Shown piece after piece: positions 1 to 11,594 of a stretch of DNA of 64,000 bases. The stretch covers positions 1,681,501 through 1,745,500 of the forward strand of contig NC_134747.1 in the NCBI RefSeq assembly GCF_050436995.1, read 5' to 3'. Within the stretch, counting starts at the first letter, position 1. Each line of letters opens with the position of its first letter. The notes under the pieces are model-generated. The model saw only the letters and a list, made by a program, of their open reading frames with translations, was not told the origin of the DNA and ran no database searches. The DNA is from Anticarsia gemmatalis (Eukaryota; Arthropoda; Insecta; Lepidoptera; Erebidae). The position numbers and the translations under genes are program-made.

Positions 1-1232
1 CAATTTCAACTAATTAATTTTCTATATAAGTACAAGCTTATTAACATGAAGAAGGATGTAGCGCTCAAACAAAAACAAAATAAGCTTCGCAAGAAACTTA
101 GGTAACGACTAATCAATTTAATTAAGTAATTATGTAAGCAGGAAACATATGACTGTAAATGTAATGAAAAAGAGTCAAAATAAACAAAACAACAACAGAC
201 ATTTCTTCAAGCGTATTACGTAAATGTCCCGACAATAAGTTTGTGCTACTTAGAAATTCAGTTTCGATATTTGCAATACAATATTCTAATCAGTAAAACA
301 ATACTCATCCACTGTGGAGCAAAAGGAAAACAAAAAACTTCTTCCTAAATGGGAGAAAGGTAAGGCTTTGAGTCTAATCAGAAGCTTGATTTAAAGAGCT
401 AATTTTTATTTGCAACTAAGTTGTTCCTTTCCGATAGTTTGCTTTCATAGCCAAAATGATATTTATGATTACAGCTCTTGAGTTTCAATAACCAATTAAT
501 AGATAGTAAGCATCGTTTCTGAGGTGCGAATACCAGCAGAAAAGATAAAAATTCCATAATACATATTTTTTAATTTATGATTTCAGGCCTGTTACATCCG
601 ACACTATAGGCAGAAGTGCACGATATACACCCACATTTCGTCATTTAGCATGTTAGTCCTATGTAACTGGGGGCGAGCCCATACCAATCATAACATGAGT
701 ACCGGGGGACTTGACATGTATGCAAAAAATACAAAGAATTTCCAACCTGCTCTTTTTGGAGTCTGTTAAATGCATACTAATCTTGTATTAGAACTGAATA
801 CAAAACAAACAAAAAAGTATAGTTCAAAGTCACACTTTTTTGTTGTATTTAGTGTCAGAGGAGTTCAAGTTGGCACCTCTGACTTGTTGCATTATAACTA
901 GGCGGCTGATTGAGGTGGATGATGACAAAACCTGGGATTCATTGACCTCTTGTGCCGTGGAGCAATCCATTCATGACTACGAAGTATTTAGCTTGTGGGT
1001 GTTTTTATAATTGATATGACATTTAACAAGGCGAAAACAGGTGTGTGCATATGCGTGACAGTGCAAAAAATGCATAGATGTATATTTTATTAAATCCTTT
1101 TCTTGTAATGGCAAAAGAAATAGAAGGGTTTCTTTAGTAACAAGATAGCTGTAAATCAAAGGATGATTGCCTCAAGCCCTAAAAATCGACAAGGTTTACC
1201 TTACTTATATCAATACGTAGTTGAGTACAAAA

Positions 1233-1410
1233 AGAAGCTTGAAAGTCTGACAACCACTGTAACCGAAGGGTATCGTGTTATATACCAGGTAGCTGGGTTG
1301 TGGAGGTCAGATAGGCAGTCGCTCCATGTAAAACACTGATAATATAATCAGCTGCATCCGATGAGACTGGAAGCCGACTCCAACATAGCTTGAAAGAAAG
1401 GCTAAGCTGA
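1233..1410 (+). repeat. SINE fragment (body and tail B)
   Basis: The block runs from AGAAGCTTGAAAGTCTGAC to a tail matching TGGAAGCCGACTCCAACATA followed by GAAAGGCTAAGCTGA. The same order of blocks recurs at 12.9, 26.1, 28.8 and (tail only) 63.8 kb. This copy lacks the 5S-like head seen at 12.7 kb, so it is 5'-truncated. It is a short, non-coding, dispersed retroelement copy; the family assignment is from internal comparison only. Confidence 0.7.
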
Positions 1411-1665
1411 TATATAATTGCGTACAAATAATTTCTAAATAATATTCACAGTGGCAAAAAAAAACTATCTCTTCACGCTTAGATTAGGTTTTCTAGAACA
1501 ATTACCTAGATTGTAATCTATGTATAATATGATATAATGAAACTACTACTAACAAGCAAAAAGCCGAACTCATTTTCAGAGCCTAACTAATTTAAGTCAC
1601 AAAGCTAAAGAACAAAGCCGAAAAAAAAACTAGTCTCTAGTGACATTACCGTATTACTCATAATT

Positions 1666-2160
1666 ATATAACTATTATATATTGTTATAACACTGACGAA
1701 TAACAATTAAGTCATGTATAAAGAACAAGCACACAATGCAACTCGGTCGTATAATAGTAATACATCTCATTATAACACTACCAAATAACAAAGATTGTTT
1801 TAAGCAGTGAAAATAAATAATAAGTTAGCTGACGGGTTCTCCAAAAAAATATTAAACTTGTGATCTCCTAATGTTTATTCAAAATGCTTATAAATACTCA
1901 TGTATTTCTTCTCCTAAATAAATGTAAAATTAAAATTATATCACAGACTGAAACATAGTGAATCCAGCGAAATTACGACATAAAGACGTCACTTTGTCGT
2001 ATTTCTATACCAAAATGTATTTTTGACATTTCATAAAAAAAAGCTAAAAAAACAATGTAACTTGGTCGTCATATACACACGTTATAGCTCTACCAAATTG
2101 AGATGGTCATGCCACAAAGGTAATGTCTTTTAGTGTGAAGACTATGTAATTTGGTCGTTT
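1666..2160. repeat. Degenerate repeated motif cluster (TTGGTCGT / ACTACCAAAT)
   Basis: Variants of CAATGTAACTTGGTCGT occur near 1733, 2054 and 2141 (a weaker one at about 1985). Each of the first two is followed 30-45 bases later by variants of TTATAACACTACCAAAT (1771, 2083), and a related TTATAACACTGACGAAT is at 1684. The spacing is irregular, so this looks like a decayed tandem or inserted repeat rather than a satellite. No coding potential is seen. Confidence 0.35.
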
Positions 2161-2400
2161 TCCCTACTTTCTCTGGCAAGGTCAACGGTGAAAGTAACAG
2201 TGATGCTCGGAGGCTATACTCGTCATATTTGTGTAATAATGTAGTAAGTTTCGTAAGATATGGTTCAAGTCATGGTCGTTGGTTTGACGAAGGGGAAAGG
2301 TAAAAGATGGGTCAGCTGTACGATGTCGACGATCGAGTAAAGTGGAGGAGAAAGATCAGGAAGGCGGACCCCACTAGCATATGGGATTCATAGCATGGTA

Positions 2401-2416
2401 GAGAGAGAGAGAGAGA
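2401..2416. repeat. (GA)n microsatellite
   Basis: Eight perfect GA dinucleotide units in intergenic DNA. Confidence 0.85.
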
Positions 2417-2467
2417 ATATCGTGTAATGGGGTTCAAGCTTATTTAAGTAAAACGGAATTCTAACTA

Positions 2468-2717
2468 GAGGCGCCCATAGCTAGTTGCGCTCACCGGTCG
2501 GTAAACGATCTGTGGGTTAAGCAACCCCTGGCGCGGTCATTCCATAGATGGGTGACCGCATAGTGATATTTGAGCTGGGTGTCTCCTTGCTTCGGAGGGC
2601 GCGTAAAAAGTCGGTCCCGGCTGTTGTCACTAAGATAACAGTCTTTAAGCCACGTTAAAGGCCTCTGGGGCGGCTTGAACAACTTTGACACTAGGTTGAC
2701 CACTAACCATACGACGA
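2468..2717 (+). repeat. 5S rRNA-derived SINE (tail A)
   Basis: Positions 2517-2559 match the internal promoter of insect 5S rRNA: TTAAGCAAC, then GGCGCGGT, then GATGGGTGACCGC, in the right order and spacing. 5S-headed SINEs (SINE3 type) carry their RNA polymerase III promoter this way. A body containing GGTCCCGGCTGT follows. The tail GCGGCTTGAACAACTTTGAC...ACTAACCATACGA is identical to the tail of a different SINE in the METTL13 3' UTR near 50.7 kb. The 70-codon reverse-strand open frame across it is incidental. Confidence 0.75.
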
Positions 2718-3512
2718 ACGAACTAATGAAAAAAATTCAATAGATGTTAAAGAACCCGAAAATGCTTGCCTCAACAAAGGAACTAAGCTCGTACTAAGCT
2801 TCTCTACGTTACAGGCTACAGACTTCTATTAATATATAGAAAGGAAATACCAACAAGTCATTAACAGACAACTGGTTAAATATCAATGAAGCAATATACT
2901 TCAAAGTGGTTTCGTTTAACAATGACTCATGTTATTCTATGTGAAATAACATCCTACGCACACTGTTGACTTTTTATCTGAAATGGTCTTATAGTGGACA
3001 GCTGTCTAGCTCATTTGACCTACATATGAACCTAAATGACATTGCACGTCTTTTAATAGTTTCGACAACCACTTCTGAAGCTGACGAAATGCAGGATCTC
3101 AAATAAGAGAAATAAAAATGTGAATATTAGTAAAATGCTGCTAAAAAATTTACACAATTGAGAGTTGTCATTAGAAAATTAAGGCTGTGTGGCAAAAGCC
3201 ATTAATAATTTTATTATAAAATCAAAAAATTTGGTAGAACGGAAACATATATTTATTCATTCATACAAGCAGTCAAACGTCTCATTAACGCATGTGCGTA
3301 TGTCAAATAAATATTTCTCAAGTAGACAAGACAAAATTTCAAGTACCTGATGTAAAGAAAACGCTGTGTTAGTTACAATCGCACTATAGTTCGTAAAATC
3401 ATTTACCCATACTTTTGACTCATACTTAACCTAAATTGTGTAAGCATTTCCCACAAATCTCATGACGTAACTAATTCAGATAAAACCCATAAGTAAAAGT
3501 ATAATACATTAT

Positions 3513-3740
3513 AAATCCTACTAATATTATAAATGCGAAAGTTTGTAAGTATGTATGTATGTATGTATGTTTGTAACTGTTTCACGCAAATACTACTGAA
3601 TCGATTACGGCGAAATTTGGTATGTAGGTAGCTGAAGACCTAGATTAACACATAGGCTTTTTACCCGGAGTTCCCGAGGAATCGGGATTTACACGGGAAG
3701 GGTTTCCACGCGGACAAAGTCGCAAGCTGCCCGTAGTAAT
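3513..3740 (+). mobile_element. Helitron-like non-autonomous element with microsatellite
   Basis: The element starts with CCTACTAATATTATAAATGC and GAAAGTTTGT, passes through a TATG microsatellite (about 3550-3570), and ends near CGCGGACAAAGTCGC. This 5' module and end are common in lepidopteran dispersed elements, and an inverted copy of both ends brackets 44.85-45.35 kb in this window. Target-site features are not clear, so the Helitron assignment is by resemblance. Confidence 0.55.
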
Positions 3741-3901
3741 TTAATATATCCTAAACTATAAATAAAGAACCACATCAATCACTAATCAAGTTCAATTCAA
3801 TCAATCGTCACAGATTAAACACGAGACTTGCCAAACGTAACCATTATCAATCAGTGAACGACCTTCCAACATTAGTTCCGTTACAGATCTGTGACAGTTT
3901 C

Positions 3902-3956
3902 GTGTCGGAGCCGCGTCGGTTCCGCGTCGGTTCCGCATCGGTTCCGCGCCGCGTGT
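3902..3956. repeat. GC-rich 11-bp tandem array
   Basis: Four head-to-tail units of GCGTCGGTTCC (first and last diverged) are followed by GCGCCGCGTGTCGCGACC. The array is strongly GC-rich and CpG-dense inside DNA that is otherwise clearly AT-rich. No reading frame is evident. Confidence 0.7.
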
Positions 3957-6463
3957 CGCGACCGGTTGCCGGCTACGGTCGCGAGGTTACGTAATGCGAG
4001 AATGTCAATACATTGAAACGTGAATTACATTCATTGTTAAGTAATATTTGAAGAGATAGATTACTGTGTGGTTTTCTTGTTTCTTAATTTTTTTGACAGT
4101 TGCCTTTTTTAAATCTGAAGTATTTCTTATTGGAGTAGAAGCAATGAATGATTCTTGAATGTCAGTGCCACAGCAGTATTTTGTTTGTTCTAGGTTTTTT
4201 TAACGTTTCTAGTAGACTAAAACGACGTAAGCTACGTCGTTTTATAGATATATATTCGTATTGCTGATTAATTTTAAATCTAAATTCCTCGATAGCTTGT
4301 CATTTGTCGATATGAAATCACTCCGCAGACTTACAAAACACTACTTTTTCATTATGAAATGTTAAACAAATCGTATTTTCAATTGCGCTATTATTACTAC
4401 AGAAAACGTATCTATTATTTCAATTGTTTGAACACAGCCGCAGAAAAAGTAATAAAGTTTTTGCTGAAAATAATAAAGAATAAAAAATAGAGCACACCTG
4501 AAACTGCTGAAATCTTTGTAATTATTTGTATACTGCCCGACATTCCATTGCCTTTGTATTTCGCAAATTCGAGAAACCAAATTAATCTGTTATTCTTAAT
4601 CTATATTTACACAAGTAATTAAGGAACAATAACAATCGTTGGACACCCGACATTGTTGCAAATAATTCATTTTTGTTAGTCAACATTAAATGGAACTGAG
4701 CAATCATTTTCTGACAGCTGATCGATTTCCCGCCAACACCATTATAATCTGCATACAACTACAAAAATAAACAATAGTTTAATTCATACTAAATTCAACC
4801 TTATTTTAATAATCATAAGGAGTAAGAAACCGCAAAAAATAGCGCGTAAAATCAGACATTTCATAAACCCGTTTAACTTATAAATATATTTTATTTTGCC
4901 ATTGTGAAAAGTAATTTGCAATGTTGATTATAATTAGTTATAGTTTCGAACAATTTTTGGACATAAATATTTATTTTTTGTAGCCAAAACACTGGACAAA
5001 AAAGCGTCTAGATTGGCAATCATAATTTTAGGTCGTAAGTTCGTTTTGGGTGTTGCTAGGTCAATTAGGTTGGCCTTTTGTGAATTATAGTATAGTATTT
5101 AGAGGCATTAAGGAGTACGGATGTCAACAGAGCGACAGAATTCTTGATTGGCTTGACCGAAACTAATGTAATCAGAAATGGTACTAGTTCAAACACGTGC
5201 GGCGTGTTGGCATATAACGGAGACGTACTATGCAATTAGCATTATTAAAACAAAAGTTATGAGATGGGTTCTGTCAAACCTTAACTCAATAATTGAATAA
5301 AAAAAGAAACAATATTTCATTAAGAAACTGATCTTCATCTATGAAAAGCTAATAGTAAGAGTAACATTTCTATGAATATGTGTAGCGCATATTTAATTGA
5401 GGTATAATATCTGGAACCCTGTACGTATTTGATAAACCTCTCACCTTAATCAATACACTAAATGGGTGCATAAGATAATTGCAATATCTATAATATGCAC
5501 ATCAGCTTCGTTCCGGGAGAAATCACACAAAAAAAGAAACAAGAATTAACAACACATATCATTTTGACAACGACACCTACCTACCATTCTTCCTATATGG
5601 TCATATGACCATTTAAGACCTTATATTGCTTAACAAACTGTCGATATCAAACCACCATTACCATGTCTAGATTTTATCTCAACTTTTTGAATTTCAGCAC
5701 CTATTGTTGTCGGAACAATTGAGTTGCAAAATGGCGATTTTTTGCGACCACCATAGAGGATGTTGCGACAGTGTTTTTGATTAATAAAATTTGATTTTGG
5801 AGGGGTGAAACCCGAGAAGAGATGATTGTATTAACTCTTGCATAATATGGTTTTGTGGATTTCAGTCTAAGATATTAAGAATTAATAAAAGAGCGATAGA
5901 TCTTTTTTTAAATGTCAGGAAATTAGGATCGCACGGATATTCTGTTTATTGTTAAATAAAATGGGTGTCACTCAATGCCGTTTTGGAGTCTATTAAGAGT
6001 CATTTAATCCCTATTGAAACTATCTTGTCTATTTTTATATATTTTTTGTATCACTATTTTATCTAGCACTACACCGTTAAAGTATTTTTAACGCTTGAAT
6101 AATTAATTTTGAAATATTACCTAAAACATGATCCATCATGTTTTAAAAAACTTTCAGTTTTGTTAATGCACTGCGGCCATGAAAATGTCAGCTTGTATTT
6201 TAAGTTATGAAAGGGAAAATAATGATTCCTGTTATGTTTTAGCCATCATTAATAATTTTGTAAGAAATGTAATTGTCAATAGTTATGATTAATTAATTAA
6301 TAACCCCGTTACATTGTTTGTTACATCGCCGTTTGATGACGAACCATATGATACAATAAATAAAATTGTATGATATAGAAAATTAAGGACTGATTTAAAA
6401 TTATAGATTTGCGTTTAACTGAGGTGTTAAATACAAATATTATTTTGATGAGTATTATATACC

Positions 6464-6526
6464 AGTCATCACAATACCTACATACGTAACACTACCCGTG
6501 TTACGTATGTAGGTATTGTGATGACT
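6464..6526. repeat. Perfect 29-bp inverted repeat with 5-nt loop
   Basis: The left arm 6464-6492 and right arm 6498-6526 are exactly complementary, separated by TACCC. No direct repeat flanks it and no gene is nearby. It could be a minimal MITE remnant, a cruciform or a small-RNA hairpin precursor. Confidence 0.85.
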
Positions 6527-6840
6527 CTGTATTTGTCAAATATTACCTTTAATTTTGGAGCCTATTTATTTCTTATTTTCTCAAATTTCATACACACATT
6601 GTATTTATAACTTAGAACAAACCCTACAATGTACCCTTAGTTTAAACCATGTGTGTGTTAATGACCAAATGCATTATCAGCTATTAAAATTAATGATATC
6701 GATTTCATGATAGAGTAGTAGTTGTAATTTTATGATTATGATCAGGTTAGTTGAGCCTAGTTATTATTATGTAGTTAAGTTAGATAAGTATATAATCACG
6801 TTCTTTAAAACGTTATTTGACACACTTATTCCGTTAATCT

Positions 6841-6860
6841 GGGGGCACGGAAGTGCCCCC
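6841..6860. repeat. GC-rich stem-loop in a likely repeat
   Basis: GGGGGCAC and GTGCCCCC form a perfect 8-bp stem around a GGAA loop (GNRA type). A short GC-rich tract and an A9 run follow. The surrounding 6.73-6.96 kb is open in one frame on each strand, but composition and lack of similarity argue against a gene. Probably part of a dispersed element of unknown class. Confidence 0.5.
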
Positions 6861-7078
6861 GCAAGTCGAGCAAAAAAAAAGCGGCACGGCCGTAACATCC
6901 TTTTCTCGAAGCAATTCGGGCTATTTTTGACCCCCCCATTATTTCGTTGTGGATAAAACAAGAAGCCTGGATTTTCAGCAACTAATCAGTCATTGTATAA
7001 ACACGGTATATTTAAAATTTCAGTCAATTTGAACCAGAAGTTTAAGAATGACAACTTGTTAAAATTTTGAATTTTGTC

Positions 7079-7110
7079 ACTCACTGATTCACTGACTCAC
7101 TGACTCACCG
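7079..7110. repeat. Short tandem repeat (TCACTGAC type)
   Basis: About four 8-10 bp units built from CACTGACT, with small changes. It lies just beyond the GC-rich stem-loop and may belong to the same dispersed element. Confidence 0.6.
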
Positions 7111-7519
7111 ATCATCAAAAGTCTAAGGTACTTCTAGCAGACTTAGAAGCTTAAAATTTAGAATACAAATAGGGTTTAGTGTCTTAATCATGGGAAAAAT
7201 TTAATATTTTCTAATTTCGGTCCAGTTTTCTAAATACACCAACTGCAACAATAACTTTGTAATCCCATATAAATGTATAAGATTACAAGGTTACATTTGC
7301 AGTTAATGAATTATTATTACTGTAGAAAATAAAATAAAAATAAATAGGTGTAAATAGGTACCTACTATATGAGGCATAACGGGAGGGGATATAGGGTGGG
7401 TAAGGGTGTTTAGCCCATGAAACTGAACAACATTCCCATAGGAAAATATGTTGAATTATGAAAAAAAAACGTCTTTCCATACAAATTGGACTTATGTTCG
7501 CTCTACAAAAAGAAGTGAG

Positions 7520-7992
7520 ATGCCATCAAAAACATTCTGTAAAAAACCTCAAGTCTCGCCGTAAAAAGTTGTGAGATCTATATAATACCAAGTCGATTAA
7601 TCTATTTAGTCTCTACTTAAAGGACCTTCTGTCTTAAGTTATTACGTATGTTATTATCATGCCAATTTTTAAAAAAATACCTTTAAAACAAATAGATCGA
7701 CTTGGTCATCGCAAGAAAACACAAATTTGCCATTAACATTTCAGGAGCATTAACTTCTCGTCGTGCTGTGTAGTGTGATACATACTAATAATCAAATCAT
7801 GCGATGGCCAGGTCGGTCTATTTGTTTTAGAGGTATTTTTTTTTAATTGGCATGATAATAACATACGTAATAACTTAAGGCAGAAGGTCCTTTAAGTAGA
7901 GACTAAATAGATTAATCGACTTGGTATTATATAGATCTCACAACTTTTTACGGCGAGACTTGAGGTTTTTTACAGAATGTTTTTGATGGCAT
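7520..7992. mobile_element. Foldback element / long-TIR MITE
   Basis: Left arm 7520-7712 and right arm 7801-7992 are near-perfect reverse complements with a few mismatches. Matching landmarks are ATGCCATCAAAAACATTCTG at the left end and its complement at the right end, and the TAATAACATACGTAATAAC block in both arms. The 88-bp loop is unique. Beyond the ends, AAGTGAG appears on both sides, with about 26 extra bases on the right, so the original arms may have been longer. There is no open reading frame, so any transposase must have come from elsewhere. Confidence 0.8.
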
Positions 7993-10900
7993 AATTAATT
8001 AACTCGGTGACATTCTTCTCACTTTATTTAGAAAATAATAGGCAATAGGCATCAACTTAATGAAAGAGTAAATTAAGAAATACTTAATTGTTTATTTATG
8101 TGACATTAAAAGATTTATTTATTTAAATCTATTTCAGATTTCTGAAATATCGTGAGATTTTAACAGTTGTGAAATTAGACTAAAAGCTATCAAATAAAGT
8201 TGACATATAAATGACCTAGACCTAACAGGTGTGACCTGGATAGATCTAGACTACACCTGAGGTAGATAAGATCTATAGCTTAGTGATTTTTGAATAAATT
8301 ATGAACGAGCGTGCTTAAATTGATGGATTAATTTTTGTACTGTATTTTGTGTTTCACTTACCACACTTTATTTCCTTATATTATATAATTATTATACCGA
8401 CTATCCATGAACAAATTCTATCGTGTGCTAAGTTTCGTATTGTAGAACTCTTCTTGTATTCCGTTTCTTATATTTGTAAACTGGATAAAGTTCTCTGCAA
8501 ATTTGTATTTTTAGCTTTATCAATTCAAATATATCGTTAAGATTTGGGCGATTGTAGTGACAAATTAAAAGACGAACGACTTACTGTTTTTGGGTGCATG
8601 TAAAAGTCCTTAACTAGACAAAATTAATTATAAGCGTAGATTTACATTAAAATGGCAATGGCAAGCAGTGAAACAGCATATAGCATATCCTGCGGCCGCC
8701 ATCTCGAGGGTTCGGGACCGGGGACAAGGGTGACAACCCCCACAAACTTGAACTTAAGCTTTCATGACCTTCCTACGCGTGAAAAATAAAATCGCGTTCT
8801 GAAAAACGAAATCCTAAAGGTAACTTTTCAATGAACTCACTATAATATTTCGTAGAACACTCCACGAGTGGCTAATCCCCCACAACATTACACACATAAC
8901 CGAGCAGTGAATTACATGGAACACTTACAACACACAACACAATGCTATCTTAAATGGTGCACATCGTACAATTAGTGCATCGTTGGATGTGCTCTACGCT
9001 ATGGGGTTACAGAACATTAACGTACAGAGGAAAAGTTGTACATTTTATGTATTCTTTAGCAGTGTTGCAGGAACTGTAAAAGGCTATAGGGCTTCTTTGT
9101 CGTCTGAATTAAGCAAGTTTTAGCTGTACAATCATCAGTAAGTAATGTTTTTGTCAAATTGTGTTTAACGTAAAAGTGACCGATTTAAACGAAATTATCA
9201 GAATGAGAGCTTTTTACTAAATTTGATCAGCGCCTCTAACGGGCGTCGTAGAAACTATTTTGTATTATGCAGTTCATTTTAAAATGTCAAACTCTTGTAC
9301 AAGAAATCGAGTACCGACTGGAGAGAATCGCGCTACTGTACACAGTATTTAACAATAATAATTGACTTATTAAACTTTGGCATATAGTGCAATTTTTGAC
9401 TCTACATGTCATAAGTTCACGCGGCACAGTACCTAAGCACTCACTCGCTCATATGTAAGCGTTCTCCAACATCACAGTATTTAGTTCACAACTGTACGGT
9501 TTTACCATAACGACTTGTTTCCATTGTGTTCATGCAACATTACTGCTTACAACACTGATATTTCGACCGATTAATGATTTTACCATAAGATTTCGTGATG
9601 CCATCGCTTTGTGGCGAAATTACGATGAAAGGGCTTGATTGTTTTAATTTGGCTTTGTTTAGATCTTCATTAAACAAATATCTGGCATTATTAAGTACTT
9701 TATGAAATTGATTTGACTTTAGTCACAAAATATAGTGTTTAATTCTCGTACGTTCGATTTTATTTTCTAATTAAGATCGAACTTAAGCAACATGAGTGAT
9801 TGAGCCATAAAAATGTTCTCTGATTTTATAATATTTTTTGTATTGCTTATAAGCTGAAGGATAAAATCCTTCTTAATTAACGATTATTGTTAACCGGTAT
9901 AGCTAACACAAATTCCATTGCGCTAATTACGCTTTGTTATTGTTAAGCGAAAGTTATTGATTAATTAGGTCCTTAATTTATCAAATCAGTGGTAGGCCTA
10001 GGTATCTAGCTTTACATAATCAGAAAGATTGGTATGTAAGGTCAAATAAATAATGTGTAATACATAGTCATTGTTTAAACATAGCAACAAATAATGAGAC
10101 ATGATAAATTATAAGCCATTAATTTTATCTAATTAGAAAGTTAAAATACAGAAAGGGGTAAACCCAATATTACGTTTTTTTTACAGTGAATTTAGGAACG
10201 TCTAAATTCATATTATGTTCCGATCGAATACTCATGTTTGACATTAACAAGTGCACTGTAGAAATATGACTTTTTAAGTACCTACTTTTTTTCTACTGAT
10301 CGTCTTGTTTGCTCTGACTAGTTATACAGTGTATTGTCTTTTTGACACATATGCAGTTTTAAAATTGATTAAAACACTGTATTACTAATCAGAGCTTACA
10401 GGAGGTTTATTAGTAAGACTGCAAAACTAACCTTTTTTAACACAAGGTTAATAAATCCTTACGGGCGAACCGCGAGTTATGTATTGCTGACACTAAAAAA
10501 AACATGCTGGCCTTTTTTTTTGGCGTGGATGGAGGACCTTAAAATAACACCAGTACCCAGTAAAACTAACCTATAAGTGCTTAGTTAATGGTATTATTTA
10601 CATATGTCAAGTAGAAATGTGAAAATTATCGTAGAAATAGACATCTTACGAAGTTTTCACTAGTTAAATAGTCGAAGAACTTGACAGCGTAATTACATAG
10701 TATTATTATGACTAGTAAAACAACAGTAAATTTTCGATATAGGCTGGACACTTCTAACATTTATTTACATATAATTTTTAAGATTTTTTTTTAAAGATTT
10801 TTTTTTATTATCTGTGAAAAACGTTACAATTTTCTTCGTATAAAGGTAGGCAAGTATTTCAATTTAAACATCGAACACCAGCCCTTACTATAAAAAATGA

Positions 10901-11329
10901 CACTTTGTTTACGATATCAAAATCACGGAAATCTCAAAAACTTTGGAGTTTCAAAGTTGAACTTGTTTTAAAGTGAAGTTGCATATCTCGGATAGCTAGT
11001 GAGTGTTACAAAAGTGTGCCTATAAAATTACTGTTGCGTGTCCATCTTCTATAAGAAAAATAATTAAAGAATGACCTTGCCATTTACTCTAGAAATGTGA
11101 AAGAGATGCCACAATTTCGACATGCCGGCGAGATATTACAACACTGCATAAAACATCTGCACTGGTAGGCCATTTTAAATTAACAGTCAATAACATATCT
11201 TTATTGTCATTTTCCGCAATACGTCGACCCAGAAAATATTATAAAATTTATGCAACATTCAATTAACATCCCGCGAAGACGACTGTTTTATTTCTCATCG
11301 GTGATGTGATGGATCCTTTCGAAACGAGT

Positions 11330-11594
11330 AGGGGGTTCAAGAGTAGGGGGTGGTAAAACGGACAGGTGCGAGCCGCTCGCGTTATTGCCGTGCCGACTGC
11401 CGCAGCGCGCGTCTGCCGCGAACTCCCCCGACCGACTGTTCAAGTGACATTTCACATTTAACCGCCGAATTCTTTTTTTTTAATCGAGTTCATAGTGACG
11501 TGCAGTGATTTTTTTTCGTGGCAAAGGAAACACTCTGACAGGATAGTGGTGTGTTGTGTGATGATACTCAGCCGCTCTGGTATTTGAGAGCAGT
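11330..11594 (+). promoter_or_regulatory. GC-rich promoter / 5' UTR region of the FAS1-domain gene
   Basis: Base composition switches from AT-rich to a CpG-rich tract at about 11,365-11,440, directly upstream of the first coding exon, as expected for a promoter or 5' UTR. GAGTAGGGGG-type direct repeats occur at about 11,326-11,352. No TATA box could be assigned confidently, and the transcription start is not fixed by sequence alone. Confidence 0.4.

Larger units (their letters stand above)
1..11594. other. Intergenic region upstream of the FAS1-domain gene
   Basis: No protein-coding gene could be supported here on either strand; the open frames are short, AT-rich and mostly lack a proper ATG or splice context. 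The stretch is repeat-rich and the individual repeats are listed separately: SINE pieces near 1.2 and 2.5 kb, a Helitron-like element near 3.5 kb, a GC-rich tandem array near 3.9 kb, a perfect hairpin near 6.5 kb, a stem-loop and short tandem repeat near 6.8-7.1 kb, and a foldback element at 7.5-8.0 kb. Between these, 4.0-6.4 kb and 8.0-11.3 kb is plain AT-rich DNA in which I see nothing certain. Distal regulatory elements cannot be excluded. Confidence 0.6.

Noticed and set aside
8686..8790. Cluster of NotI, XhoI, HindIII and MluI sites resembling a cloning-vector polylinker
   Set aside because: The sites are spaced over 100 bp without adjacent polylinker order, and both flanks are ordinary AT-rich genomic DNA. 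Probably coincidence in a GC-richer patch.
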